Assembly: GCA_950295325.1 (NCBI GenBank)
Contig: OX485809.1
Location: 5,950,001-6,014,000 of the forward strand
DNA from: Polytrichum commune
Lineage: Eukaryota; Streptophyta; Polytrichopsida; Polytrichales; Polytrichaceae
DNA length: 64,000 bases
Direction: 5' to 3'
Part shown: positions 48,299 through 60,351 of the stretch, piece after piece
How positions within the stretch are numbered: the stretch's first letter is position 1
How the letters are laid out: each line of letters opens with the position of its first letter
Program-made: the position numbers and the translations under genes
Notes under the pieces: generated by a model
Database searches by the model: none
What the model saw: only the letters and a program-made list of their open reading frames with translations
Told to the model about the DNA's origin: nothing

Positions 48299-49232
48299 GG
48301 GCTAGTTCACATGGATTCCCACGTCCCACTCACGAAGGCAAAGTCCCAACTTTTGAGCTTGAAGAAACCATTCAAATATGGTTAATCATCATGAGAGTTG
48401 GGTCTTGATTATTTTCTGCAAAAATAATCTCAAGACTTGTATTGAGAGTTGGGTCTAGCTTTTTGCTCAACCCGACTCTCAACATGAGTCCCAAGCCTTG
48501 CATCCAAAAGTGTTGCCATGTAGGCATCCATGTTATACTTGGGATATTAAGACTTGGAACCCCGTGTGAAGTGGTAAGTCCCAACTTCCATGCTCTCAAC
48601 AACTGAGCTATTGCACAAATTAACCTTAAGTGACTTGGGACTTAGGACTTGGGACCCTGTGTGAAGTGGTAAGTCCCAACTTCCATGCTCTCAACAACTG
48701 AGCTATTGCACAAATTGACCTTAAGTGACTTGGGACTTAGGACTTGGGACCCCGTGTGAAGTGGTAAGTCCCAACTTCCATGCTCTCAACAACTGAGCTA
48801 TTGCACAAATGGACCTTAAGTGACTTAGGACTTAGGACTTGGGACCCTGTGTGAAGTGGTAAGTCCCAACTACCATGCTCTCAACAACTGAACGATTGCG
48901 CAGATTGACCTTAAGTGACTTGGGACTTAGGACGTGGGACCCTGTGTGAAGTGGTAAACCCAACTTCCATGCTCTCACAAGTGAGCGATTGCGCAGATCG
49001 ACCTTAAGTGACTTGGGACTTAGGACGTGGGACCTCATGTGAAGTGGTAAGTCCCAACTTCCATGCTTTCAATAACTAAGCTATTGCACAAATTGACCTT
49101 AAGTGACTTAGGACTTGGGACTTGGGACCATGTGTGAAGTGGTAAGTCCCAACTTCCATGCTCTCAACAACTGAGCGATTGCAACCTTAAGTGACTTGGG
49201 ACTTAGGACGTGGGACCCGTGTGAATTGGGCC
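48299..49232. mobile_element. TIR element carrying a minisatellite
   Basis: The left end GGGCTAGTTCACATGG...CCCACGTCC and the right end GGACGTGGGACCCGTGTGAATTGGGCC are inverted copies over ~28 bp with mismatches. The flanks CAA and TAA nearly agree. The interior 48555-49215 is tandem repeat. No transposase. Confidence 0.5.
48555..49215 (+). repeat. 95-bp minisatellite, about seven units
   Basis: GTGTGAAGTGG-type anchors occur near 48564, 48659, 48754, 48849, 48943, 49037 and 49131, a step of 94-95 bp, with a partial unit at the end. Each unit contains AAGTCCCAACTTCCATGCTC, a TGAGCTATTGCACAAAT-like block and CTTAAGTGACTTGGGACTTA. Unit sequences differ by only a few bases. Confidence 0.9.
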
Positions 49233-49765
49233 TAACTTTAATTCCGGGTGCTTGAAGTAATCTCAATGTTGGAAAGTGAATTATAAAGAGGAATTCATGT
49301 TGGATGAATGAGGGTCGCATTTGTTTCCGGGAATTTTCTCTCACCTCTGCCCGCAGCCCGGCAAAACCCACAATGCCAATGCATCGGGAAGCGTGATAGC
49401 ATGCCCTTCTAAATATCAAGGGGAGGGGGGCTTGTTAGGGTTTGCATGCTCTCTAGTGTAGGACTCTAGGCTGGCATGACATGAAAGTCTGCCTGATTAT
49501 CAGCTAATTTTATGCCCCCCAAAAAATACAGTAAGATTGCTGCCTCCGAAAGTGAGGAGGCTTGAGAAATATCGAAGCTTCCTAAATATACACTCTTGCT
49601 CGGAGGCACAAAATGCAAGGAAGCGCATGCCACATAAATGAAGTTGTGTTTAGACTATAATAGTGTGATTAAAAAATATGTGTTGTGGTTTTATCCATAA
49701 TGTTTCATGGTCACCTAGAACTTACTTCCAAGAGGTAGGTTTGTCCCAAACTCCACTCCGGCATA

Positions 49766-50412
49766 CAGTAATCTCCCGCTTAAGTACGCACCCGTTTAAG
49801 TACGTATCCCAATTACGTGCGCAATTTTTGGGACAAAAATCAGGGTTCATACTTTATTGTTTGAACATGTCATGCAGAGCCATTTGCCGTGAATGCATGA
49901 GTTGTTTGCACTTGACATTCATTGTCAATTTGTTCATGTTTTGCTGAAACGTCTCAAACAATCGTCACAGTTCATCATACATATGTCCAACTTCCGTTTG
50001 AACATCGGAGCAAAGCAATTGGTCGTCGATGTCAAGGACGACAGAGCTTCAAAGCCTTTGAAGTCAGCAGCACTTTCAGATTCAGCAAATGTCTCGGTAG
50101 GCAGGATTTCAACATCGATAGGTGGTTCTTCTTCAATTCGCATCGTTTCCATAACTTTCCAGAGGGCACCTTCACTAACTTCCTGCTCCCACCCCAACGC
50201 CCGCTTGCTCGGCGCATTCGGCTTGCTCAACTTTGTAATTATTTCACATTGTTGGGCTTTGGTCAAGCGGGTTGCCTCAAGTTTCATTTGTTTCCCGTTG
50301 CATTTATCGAATCAGAGGGTCTAAAAAGTGATATGAGTAAAGTACGCACCTACAAACTAAGTGCGCACCAATGGCTCTAATTCAAAGTGTGTACTTAAGC
50401 GGGAGAACACTG
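49766..50412 (-). mobile_element. pogo/Tigger-like element, internally deleted
   Basis: 647 bp bounded by TA at 49764-49765 and 50413-50414. The left end CAGTAATCTCCCGCTTAAGTAC and the inverted right end CAGTGTTCTCCCGCTTAAGTAC match the pogo/Tigger pattern CAGT..CTC.CG.TTAAGT. It contains a transposase remnant with a CENP-B/pogo-type helix-turn-helix and no DDE catalytic region, so it is a deletion derivative that would need a partner transposase. Confidence 0.8.
49934..50287 (-). pseudogene. pogo-like transposase remnant (N-terminal HTH)
   Basis: 117-aa open frame inside the pogo-like element. Residues ~8-48 (LTKAQQCEIITKLSKP ... ALGWEQEVSEGALWKV) fit the CENP-B N-terminal / psq-type helix-turn-helix that binds pogo ends. 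The rest (FKGFEALSSL onward) resembles the C-terminal tail of such transposases, as if the DDE core between them was deleted. Whether it is expressed is unknown. It could in principle act as a binding-only competitor. Confidence 0.65.
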
Positions 50413-50463
50413 TACCATGTCAGTGGTACAACCTTTGGATGAGAATCAAGGGTTCTCACAATT

Positions 50464-50502
50464 ACATGGTCATGGCCCTTGGCTCATGTGTGAAGGGACC
50501 CT
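50464..50502. repeat. Solo Harbinger-like MITE end
   Basis: TGGTCATGGCCCTTGGCTCATGTGTGAAGG resembles the right terminal repeat of the 42606-43106 element. No matching left end was found nearby. Confidence 0.45.
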
Positions 50503-50745
50503 TGGTGTTGGTAGATGGGTAAAGTTTCTTGATACCTACGTGGGGAAGGTTGAAAACACATTGAAACAACGCATAATCCAAAATATTCCAATGTCAAGGA
50601 CCATAATCTTCTAAGGGGATTGTCACCTCATTTTAGTTGAGTGGGATCTGCTTGGACTAGATTGATGGTAAACTTGGAAATAGCACAAATTTATCACAAT
50701 TTTCATGGTACAGTACAATATAGTCCTAATTGTATTGGTCACTAA

Positions 50746-51146
50746 GGGTGAGTTTCCATGTAGGCCGCCCGCCCACCATATTCTAGTGTGAATAAGGACA
50801 AACCTACCCAAATGTAGAGCGCATTTGGTGGGGTAGGGTTCATATGTGGTAACTAGGCACTCCCATCTTCTCAAATTTGGGCCCACGTACTAACCTCCTC
50901 CAACAACTTAAAACCTCTTCCTCCTTTTAAAGCCGGGTCTTTAATAATTTGGTGACTGGAACTTGTAAGTTGAAGACTCTTTAATGGACACATGGAAGTC
51001 TAGCGGTCCGTGTCCATGGCTCTCCAGATTCTGATGGACTACCAAAAAGTGGTTGGATGGCGGCTTGTCCTTAACTACATGTGAACACATTTGACCCACC
51101 AATTTCTAGAATCTAGTGGACAAGCGGCCTACATGGAAACTTACCC
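50746..51146. mobile_element. Harbinger/Tourist-like MITE, TSD TAA
   Basis: 401 bp bounded by TAA at 50743-50745 and 51147-51149. The ends GGGTGAGTTTCCATGTAGGC and, inverted, GCCTACATGGAAACTTACCC form ~25-bp terminal repeats. No coding capacity. Different family from the ~500-bp elements but the same target preference. Confidence 0.8.
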
Positions 51147-51149
51147 TAA

Positions 51150-52509
51150 GTGAACCAGTTGCCAATCCATCACCATCCTATATATTATTATCCTTCGCTT
51201 ATAACAAGTTATAATCATTCGAGAGTTATGAGATTTTGAACTCTCAAAGATCTTCACATTTTGTGTTAAATACACCTATTTGAGGCGGGCTTGATGTGAA
51301 ATCTAGTAGCGCATGAAACATAATCCATCTTATGCCACGTTGATTTTTCATCTCATCCAGACTTCCTTGGTCCTTAGATCCTCAAGGTCTAGTGTAAAGA
51401 ACATTAGAACAATCTCGGCTATTATATATAAATTTTATATATCAATGGTCATGGCCTTTCAAGCTCTAGTATAAAGTACCTCTTGTTACCATGTTCTTGC
51501 AACTATGTTTCTTGGCCTCCCAATCTCATGTAGACAACTTTTTTAGTTATAATTCTACATTCCCATCACATATATTCTCATGGATTCATGACAACTACAA
51601 TAAATAGTATTAGTATCAGTGTGGGCCACAATAATTCTCTAAAGTTTCATTTAATGTGTACGCCGCACTAATTTTCAAACCAAAGCCAAATATCTACTTT
51701 AAATTAGTCTGGACCACATTATTTATTTCTTTCTAGGAAATTGATGGGGGTGAATTTCATTTTATTCTATGTTACTCTAGTTTTTAAATCAATACTCAAG
51801 TTGCTGGGCGGAAGTTTGTGGGAAGACTTATCAAGTAGGCCACTTGACTAGACATTATTTCTTCAAGTAAGCCACCTCCAATGTAAACAACTCTCAAGAT
51901 TGTCCCAACATTTGCCCAAACCAACCCCTCGCTAAAATCATGTGGGCCCTTATAGCTTTTGCATGCAAAGTTCAAATAGAGCATTATTATAAGCAATCCA
52001 ACCCTACCTAAGTCCTGACGTTTGCCCAAAAACAAATGTGAGTTTTCCACAAATCTGCCAAAGCTTGCGTTGTAGACATCTAGATGGTTTTAGCTGTGCT
52101 CATATTCTGAGTCTAGGAGGTATGCAGAGGGTGTGACTTTGGGACAAGGACATGATTCATAACATGTACCTTACAATCATTCTTGTGGTCGACAACTGTA
52201 GAGACTTCACATTTGTGGAATGTACTAGGGAATGTACTAAGGTAGTGCACCTATTTTGGTTTGTGACATGTTATGGGTACATGTAGTGGACACAAAACAT
52301 ATGTTATATGGGTCCCCAACTTAAACAAAACCAAGTGGAGGCATAGCATCATCTATGTGCTCACATGCAACTCCACCATTAGCACGCTGTGACATAAACA
52401 AGTGAAGTTCATGGTCCAACATAGCATAACACCATTCAACCATGTGGGTTGGTTTCATGACCTTGGAATATGTCATTCATATTATGTGAAGCCCCTGAAC
52501 AAAGTAAGA
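51150..52509. other. Intergenic, nothing recognised
   Basis: No supported gene or bounded element. Confidence 0.6.
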
Positions 52510-52725
52510 ATATTCATATACTATTCAGACATTCAGGCTAACACTTGAGAACATGAGTGGAGTTATACTCCTAGCATTATTCACAAAATTCATTGTTCAT
52601 CCCGACACTATTCATCCCAGTATTATCCACTGAAAATACTATTCATAATAGCACAATCACTGAAAATACTGACACTATTCACAATATTCATACTATTCAT
52701 ATACCAACACTATTCATTCTTCATA
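52510..52725. repeat. Irregular ACTATTCA/ATTCA repeat tract
   Basis: The motif CTATTCA or its close variants recurs roughly ten times, unevenly spaced, mixed with CTGAAAATACT twice. Confidence 0.6.
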
Positions 52726-52799
52726 CTGGCGTCAATTTCTTTTTATTTCCTAGTTTCTTCCCACGAAGGTGAGATAGTGGAGGCCCATGTTAGATGCTA

Positions 52800-53165
52800 A
52801 ATTTAGAATGGTACACAACCATGCAGCTGAATAATGCAATGAGGTAGGGCCATGGATTTGTCAAGTTTACACTTTAATGAACTATAGAGAAGGCAATATA
52901 AGCAAGTATGGCATGTCACTTCTGGCCCCACATTCTCACAATCATGAGATTTTAGGATACATAGTTCACAATAGGTTATTGAAGGAACACTTTATCCATG
53001 CACAACATGGGGCGTGACCAAGTTGGGTAGCACAACTGGATGCCCCTAGTATATGACCACAATAGATTCTAAAACATTCCTACTTAGAAATTCTAGTAAA
53101 CTTTGAGATATGATTTGAATATTTTGAGTTGCGTGGCTTTCTAAAAACGCATTGAAACGCTAATC
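52800..53165. repeat. Dispersed repeat, copy B (relative at 18985-19345)
   Basis: Shares the order of blocks with 18985-19345, including CACAATAGGTTATTGAAGGAAC and TATGACCACAATAGATT. Non-coding. Confidence 0.5.
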
Positions 53166-53258
53166 CAACAAGATAATTTTTAGATAATTCTTATGACTCT
53201 TAGTGCTTTGACTCATCAAGTTGGCGGGATATACGTAGTTGTGACTGCCTTTGGGCTA

Positions 53259-54018
53259 GGGCTAGACACCCACCTCTTTGAGATGGGCTCCACCACTACT
53301 ATCAAGGTAAAGGGGATCTAGTAAAACATGACCCTTCGTGAATTTGTAGTTAATTCATCTCAAGTGCGAACTTACAAACTAATTTGGGGTCTCTAAGCTA
53401 ATTATAGAACCACATTATTTTACAAACTAAGACTACAAAATATAATATACTTGAGTGTGTTTCCACCTTGGTAATAGTGGTGGGGCCTCAACTCAAAGAG
53501 GTAAGGGCCACTTCACACTATGGCCAAAGGTCGAGAGGCCGTCGATTTCCACCAATCAAATTGCAAGAAACCAAGAATTCGGCCTCTTGACCTTTCACAC
53601 TTGAGGCCAAAGTCCAAAGGTTGTCGCTCTCCCAAAATGCCTACGTGGCAATACTTTTTGACCAAGGCGACATACTCTCAATGGAAGTTTGGGTCGAACA
53701 AGAATGGAAACTCAACCTATGGTTGAGAGTCGTCAATTTTTTTTCATAATAATAATAAAAAAACTTGATAAGATCTTGGCCGTTAGATTGAAAGAGTTGT
53801 TCTAGATAGGAAATAAAGCGGGATGCTCCTTCTTCCTTTGGACTTTGGGCTTGGCCTTTGGAGGCTTCACACTATGCCTAGCTGAAGGCTCCAATTCCTA
53901 TATTTTATTGACTGTTTTCAGCCCATTTCTTTGGACTCTCAACAAAGTTTGGCCACTCAATCCCACAACGTCTCGACTTGGATGGCTATAGTGTGAAGTG
54001 GCCCTAAGTGTCTAGCCC
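53259..54018. mobile_element. GGGCTAGACACC-family MITE interrupted by a nested MITE
   Basis: The left end GGGCTAGACACCCACCTCTT continues with TGAG. The right end is the same sequence inverted but split: CTCAAAGAGGTAA ends at 53504 and the continuation GTGTCTAGCCC is at 54008-54018. Removing the nested element and one TAA restores a ~257-bp MITE with 25-bp terminal repeats, like 40382-40633. Confidence 0.75.
53505..54004. mobile_element. Harbinger/Tourist-like MITE nested in another MITE, TSD TAA
   Basis: 500 bp bounded by TAA at 53502-53504 and 54005-54007, with GGGCCACTTCACACTAT ends inverted at the right. It is the same family and nearly the same length as 42606-43106. It landed inside the right terminal repeat of the older MITE. 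A 68-codon open frame within it has no recognisable content. Confidence 0.8.
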
Positions 54019-54394
54019 TACCTGGTCTTGCCTGTAGCCTTTTCAAGAAAATCCCGCACACTAAATTAGTGTGCGGGCATCAATAGAACCTCAAGTGAAT
54101 GTTGAAGCCAACTAGGACTACGTGTTTGAGCAAATGTTATTTCACTTTTCACACTAGGCACTTGCGTATCTCCTTCCCACATTATAAATTGAAAGGGCTC
54201 TATGAGTTTAGATTGTCATGGTCCCCCATGACCTTGTTCCCATATTTCCTCAAGAGTGCAATATTGTGATGGTGTTTGAGGCACAACCAATGCTCAACTT
54301 GGTTGGTATGCCATCCTTCCATACCGATATCGATGTCCACTTGATATTTGCATAGTTACTATTGTCCGATTTCATGGTATCACCTTCATATTAA

Positions 54395-54535
54395 GTAGTG
54401 TGTGTTCGTTCATGTGGACCCTGAGAATGTATCATAGCATATGTGTAAGAAGACTCATATTAAGTATGAGCATGCACCAGGTTGGGGCATCCCATGGTTG
54501 TATTCTCAGAGCCCACATGAACGAACACACATTGC
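54395..54535. other. Long inverted repeat (hairpin)
   Basis: Arms of ~36 nt, GTGTGTGTTCGTTCATGTGG...CTGAGAATGTA and its inverse ending at ~54535, differ at about four positions and flank ~65 nt. Possible foldback MITE or small-RNA precursor. Confidence 0.5.
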
Positions 54536-57004
54536 TTGATAACGTTGTGTTCATGTGCATGAACACTTTATGAATATTTTTAACACCATGCCTCCAACCT
54601 CTATCAACCTTTGTTAATTTCTAAGGTTTTTTTTGGTTTTCAATACCTTGCCCATTGATATATGGCATGCATGTGCTATTCGGTTGTCTTTCTTAATTGG
54701 GCACTTAACTTTGGTTGATGTGCACACTTTCTACACCCATCGTTATGTCCCAATGTAATTTTTTCATGCCATGATAGTTTTGGTCACCGTAACTTTTCTT
54801 GATCCACGTCATTTTTGAACCCACATTATTATAAGTTCAAAAGTAAGAGTATGGAATCAATGTTTTTTTTTTCTAACATGAACATTAATTCTTGGGGATC
54901 GAGGAATATTATAACGTGAAAACAATATAAAAAAGACCTATGTATTTAATCAAGAAATCAATGAACATGCACTTTCGATAACCATAACTAAATGAGGGAA
55001 GTTCCAAGTTTCAATCCAATTTTTTTTTGTTGATGGTTCATTGTAGTTTTGCTAGTGCAACACAAGATTTATTGTGCAAATTCAATCGAGAGAAGTTGGA
55101 GATGAGAAACGAACAAAATAACATCTACAAATCTTATCAAAAATTTGTTATGCCCACAACATTGATTTAAGGTATAGTGTGCTTATACAATCAATTTAAG
55201 CGTTGAGTATAAATATTGTTATTGAATCCAAAAAATAGAATAATTAAAAGAATCAAAAGTGTCTCTTGTTAACAATTGAAAGGGTTTCTAAAACACCAAA
55301 GTATGCGTTCTTTGGATGTCTTATGCAAAAGTTATAAGGATTCAAAGTTTCATTGTTGACTCACTCAAAACCATTCAGGGGTCAAAATGTTCACATGGTC
55401 AACTTTCTCATGATCAATATGTACTTATTGTGCAAGATCTTAGGGTCTTATAAAAACTTGTGCATACGTGACGTATATTGAATGAGAATCATATTGAAAA
55501 CAATATGAATTCATATGCGCATGATAATGTTAATTCATCATTCTATATGTAATACATTTGATCCCTATTCTCATATATGATCATATGACCTGAAAACTTT
55601 ATGAAACATTTTGGTAAATAGAGGCTGGAGCTCATATGCAAAGTTTAAAATTCAACTTATTTCTTAATGATATGTTTAGAACCTTTTTAGACCAAAGTTG
55701 TGAAATATGATATTGTTCATACCCAAAGTGTGGTTACAACTCCCAACGGTTGCATGCTACTAGTCATTTGCACCAATTTCTAATTTTATATAAAATGGTT
55801 GTACTTGTCATTAAAATCATTTAAAACAATTTTACATTTAAAAATACTGAAAAGATCAAGGCTATCAATGTCTCTTTAGTGATGATAAATTCCATTGCTA
55901 GGTTGCCATGGCAACACAAGCGCATTTTGGATCAACCCCTCTTGCAACCATATAAAACTCATCTCATGGGAATGATTGATGTCACCTCATAGGATGCAAA
56001 TATAGTAAAACTGCTTGTAGAATATAACATACACTTCTAGATGCAATATGAGGTTTTTTTTACTAGCATTTCTACACTTGCTTGACTTTACTTCAATCCT
56101 TCAAATTATGTTCCACATAGGTTAGTTTTGATCTTTGAGATACAATTTCATTATATGATGCCATGATATAAATTGCATATGAAGATTTGTAACCAAATTC
56201 TTATACAAGATGTAAAATTTATGCCATGTCAAGATGCAAACTTTAGGCTTTAACTGTGTGTTTGTGATCATTATGTGCTTTGGGATAACTTTCTTGGTTG
56301 TGTGAACGACATTCGAGTATTGAAACTCATTCAACTTAAGTCATCTCATATTGAAGAAACACATGATAACCTGAAAGGGTTTAGCAACATGGATAAAAAG
56401 AGGCACAAGATGCGAAGAATTACTTTACATTTAAAAAGATGTTAATGTGCAGTAAAGTGGATCAAACCATGACTTTAGTCCCGAATTCCAAGTTCATGGG
56501 AGTCAACACAAAGTCACACAATTTTTCTTGATGTTTGAATTACCAATGCACAAAGAGTGTTGTTGGGCTAAAGAAAACTTGCTTTCTAGGTTGTTCTACT
56601 AGGATGGGTGGGCCAATCAACCCTTGCGTGAGCCGATCCGGGTTTTAGGACAATGGATCCCATGCACATACCCTACTTTAAATCCTAAAATTCTCACGAA
56701 AATTTTTAAGTGACAGAAGGAGATCCCAAAAATTTCACCCAACTTTCAAAACATGCTCCAATATACGACGAGCTAATGAGTACTTCAACAAAGTTTTCTC
56801 CAAGAAGGATCAACCCCACGGTTTCATCTGTCTTTGAAGAACTTTTTACAAGATAAGTCTAATGTCCTTTCACAAGTTTCCATGATCTTAGTTAGTCAAA
56901 GTTTGGGTGGTAATAGGTTTGGCCGCCTTACCTCATGAAGCTTGAGATGCCCAACCTGCATGAAAAAGGTGATTAATCATAAACCCTATAGATCTCCATC
57001 AACT
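54536..57004. other. Intergenic, nothing recognised
   Basis: AT-rich, no supported gene. Short inverted stretches only. Confidence 0.6.
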
Positions 57005-58962
57005 GCGGCTGCAAGAATCTACAGACATCATTTCAGAATAGAAATTATCAATAACTCAAAACCATTTTTGAGTTATTCTGGGCCACAATAACTCAAAAAT
57101 CATCAGAAACGTCCAGTCTTGAATCTAGAACTCCTATTCACCAAATTCACTACTGAAATAATGAGCATTGAATTGTCTGTCTTGTCGCGTGATCTGCCTG
57201 GTGACGGAACGGGCCGGGACACAGTTTGAGACAGACTACCCTATCTGCTGACAAGCAAGGTAGTCTTCCTCGGATGAAAATGATTCCAATGAAAGCAGAG
57301 ATTGACATGTTTGAAATTGCAAAAAAATTGAGGGCTTCAGAGACATGTCAAAATGTTACGGTTAACTGTACGCACGCATCCTCTCAACCAAATGCCTATA
57401 TCTCAATATATAGCAATTTATTCTTCAACCAAGACACAGTGACGACATCAGGAGAAGATGATCCCTCCTCAAGTTGCAATCCTTAAAATATGTTAAGAGA
57501 TACAAGATGAGGAGCATCCAGTGAATGTGAGCATGCAAAATTGCAGCATCATTGCCGTGTGGGACGAAAAATTGACGAACTCACATTGACAAAGCATTGG
57601 GGATAGCATTACCTCAGGAGGTGGTTCTTCAGCCTTGTCTCCGTTTCCAGGCTTTGAAACTTTAAAAAGTACAGCTGCAGTCTGATAGGCTTTGGCTAGT
57701 TGTCCTCTACAAAATTCAGATTCGCCTTAAACATCAATACCTTTGCTGTATAGAAATAAGTGATGAAAGTCTTTGCTACGTAGAAGCACAACAAGGAGGT
57801 GTAGATTCGACAAAACATTTTGACTGCCAATTCCCTGAAGATTACAGGACTTCATGAGCTTTTTTTTTGTTCTGACAAATTTCAAGAAACAAATGTAGCT
57901 TGATTTCAGGAGCCAAGCAATGTGAAGATCACAACACATAAAGTCCGACAACAGTTGAGGATGATCACATCTCTTGACAAGACTGCAGTGTGCTCTCCCT
58001 AATTTCATCAAAACATGCGACGCATCTGTCTGAGGGTTCAGGTTGCTCAAGAACCTTCACATAATCGTTGTGATACTGCTGGTAATAGCTCTGGAATACT
58101 TGCGCATGACTTTGCCGATGGCGTGCTGCAAGTGTTGGCTCATTATCCTGCGACATATAATGAAGTCCACAGATAATAATTAATCTGGGAAATGCGCATT
58201 GTATGATCAGCTATGCCTACACTATCCCTATTGCGTCACCTTTTATTACTTCCAATCCAGCTACATCTCTTGTGGCAGGTGAACCCAATGACGTTGCGTC
58301 TCAAATCATAGTATCGTGCTTCCTTCCACCAGACACGAGACCTTGCGTCCTCAGACCTATCAGACTCCAGAGTTGCTCATCACTAGATGTAATTACTGCC
58401 TGGAGAGACCCGGGCACCGGATACTTTCTTCTGATGCCGAAATGAATGTGAAGTACTACATTTAAAGCCTTTAAAGCTGAAGTGTTCATCCTTAGACATC
58501 CGCCTTGCCTGTCTCTCATTCATAAGTAGAGTGGAAGAGTGACGTACAACATACTCTCTCAAGCCGCTGCAGAGGCGCTGTTTTGAATTACCATACTCCA
58601 AGGCACTAGAAGTTGGATCAATCTGATGAGCTTTCTCGAAAGCTTGATATCGACCTGCGAGGAGGGAATAATAAGATCAAAATGGGATCAAAATCCAGTG
58701 CTCAGTGTAGGTGGAATAACAGAATCACCAGTGTATGCATGCTGCCTCATCTAGTCAGCTCAGTTTCCTACTCAATCGAGCTCATCGGGAGGAAAAGTGT
58801 TACACTTACGCTCACATTCGAAGAACAAAGCAGCGAGAACGTTGCTTAAATCATTTCCATTGCAGATCCCGCACTCACACCCAACCTTGAACGTTGCATT
58901 CAAATCATCATGTGTGGCGATGATCACACGTACAGAGATACGCAACCCTAGGCAGCTCAAGT
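57005..58962 (-). pseudogene. Truncated duplicate of the callose synthase 5' end
   Basis: This segment copies exon 1 (end only) to exon 5 (first ~20 nt) of the callose synthase gene at 35605-37975, with introns kept, so it arose by DNA duplication and not by retroposition. Exon 4 counterpart: 57612-57705. Exon 3 counterpart: ~58026-58149 ([16 protein letters not shown]). Exon 2 counterpart: ~58552-58658. Intron 4 blocks such as CCTGGTGACGGAAC (57199) match 35771. Lesions: a one-base deletion in exon 2, loss of the exon-3 donor (GT to AT), substitutions throughout, and no start codon or 3' three quarters. It cannot make the enzyme. It has the same orientation as the parent, ~20 kb away. Confidence 0.88.
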
Positions 58963-59080
58963 ATCGATGTCAGAGCTTCAACCGCCTCAACGAGGCCGCG
59001 ATCGAAGAATTCAACAGCAAGCAGCGTAGCTTCGCCGACAATCAGTCGTATACGTTACCAGACCCGGCATAGAATTTATG
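58963..59080 (+). other. Flank of the pseudogene matching the callose synthase upstream region
   Basis: The segment 58963-59035 aligns with 38395-38480, upstream of the intact gene, with two indels of length divisible by three. Read on the plus strand, both show QLKxRxxSxxRxNEAAI-like residues. This suggests the duplication extended past the start codon, followed by a ~420-bp deletion. Whether the plus frame was ever coding is open. Confidence 0.5.
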
Positions 59081-59154
59081 TTGGGTGGATGAGAAGTACG
59101 ATCGTATGCGAAAGTTCTCAATCTCCCTTTCCAAGAGGCCTCTCTAGCTAAAGA

Positions 59155-59475
59155 TTGGAACTGTTTCCGCATCTAGGAAAGAAAATAAGTAGACTATCTT
59201 CTTCAAGGCTTTACGTCGAGCACTTTGACAACGATGATTGTGAAGAGTGTTTGATGCCACCCTTGACACCTTTCAAATGCAAAATCATTCGTGCTTACAA
59301 CACCTCAAACCATCGACTGCGCGTTAAATTTTGTCGGCGGCCAACTTACCCAATTCCCAGAGATAACATATTATACAACTTGTTTTCTTACAATGTAGTT
59401 GAAAACAAGCCACACTTTGTGTCAGAGTGTCCATTACACAACTCCAATAGAGATAGATTTCCTACCATTTTTTAG
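59155..59475 (+). pseudogene. Possible non-LTR retrotransposon (LINE) 3' fragment
   Basis: 106-codon open frame. Its end (RRPTYPIPRDN ... VVENKPHFVSECPLHNSNRD) resembles the small C-x-x-C...HF..CPLY zinc-like tail found C-terminal to reverse transcriptase in plant LINE-type proteins, but the first cysteine pair is not intact. No RT motifs are present nearby. Weak call. Confidence 0.35.
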
Positions 59476-60351
59476 AATGTAAAACTAGGTTCTCCCAAGT
59501 GTTTCTCCTTCAAGTGGAACATGGTGTTGATATCGCTATCTCATAAAGGCCATTGCAATCCATTACTTTAGGTGTGTTACATACATGGACGATTCCAAGG
59601 TGTGGCATATCCTTTTTGTCAAATCCTTTCTTCACATCTTTCTCCAAGGTATGTGGTTTTGATTCCAATATTGTATCAAGGCGACCATGGACGTTGCTAC
59701 AAATCATGCAGTTCACATGATCCGCCATTGTGTCAAGGTTGAACCTACGAATTTTCACCTATTGGCTTAAAATGCCGCATAGGCCTACAATGTTGCAATG
59801 CCGAAATGGTTCATGGCATATGAGTCTTGGCATTTCTGCAACACATCCTCGGCTGTATGTTTTTTCTTCTTCTTCTTCTTCTTTGACATGTTTAGGGTCA
59901 TCAGAGGCATAACCCCTCATGTGATACCACGACAAAGTTGGGGTAAACATTTGGGTAACGGGCTCGCATTCATGCCGGTACAATGTACGGGCGTTTGTTT
60001 TTCTTTTCTTTTCTTTCTTTAGGGTCATCTAGAATGTTTATAACCTCCGGATGTACGTACACTACATGGTATAGAAAAGTAGTCTAGCGTTGTCCAACAT
60101 CCAAAAATTTGTTTAAGAAAATTTCACAATACATAATTAAACTTGACATTGTTGTGCGTCATAGTTCATAATGCAACATTAATTTTAAGTCATCAAATTG
60201 CATGTGGAGCTTGAAAAAAGTATATTTCTATAGTGAATTCAATATGTCACAAATTGCTAAAAAAAACCACATTTATAGTAGTTTCACATGCATTTTCAAT
60301 GACAATATTTAGAATAAAAATCTTTAATTAGATATTGGGCACCTCATGTGG
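59476..60351. other. Intergenic, nothing recognised
   Basis: Contains a CTT microsatellite near 59864-59883. No gene supported. Confidence 0.55.

Noticed and set aside
48555-49215. CRISPR array
   Set aside because: The repeats are head-to-tail 95-bp units without unique spacers, in plant nuclear DNA.
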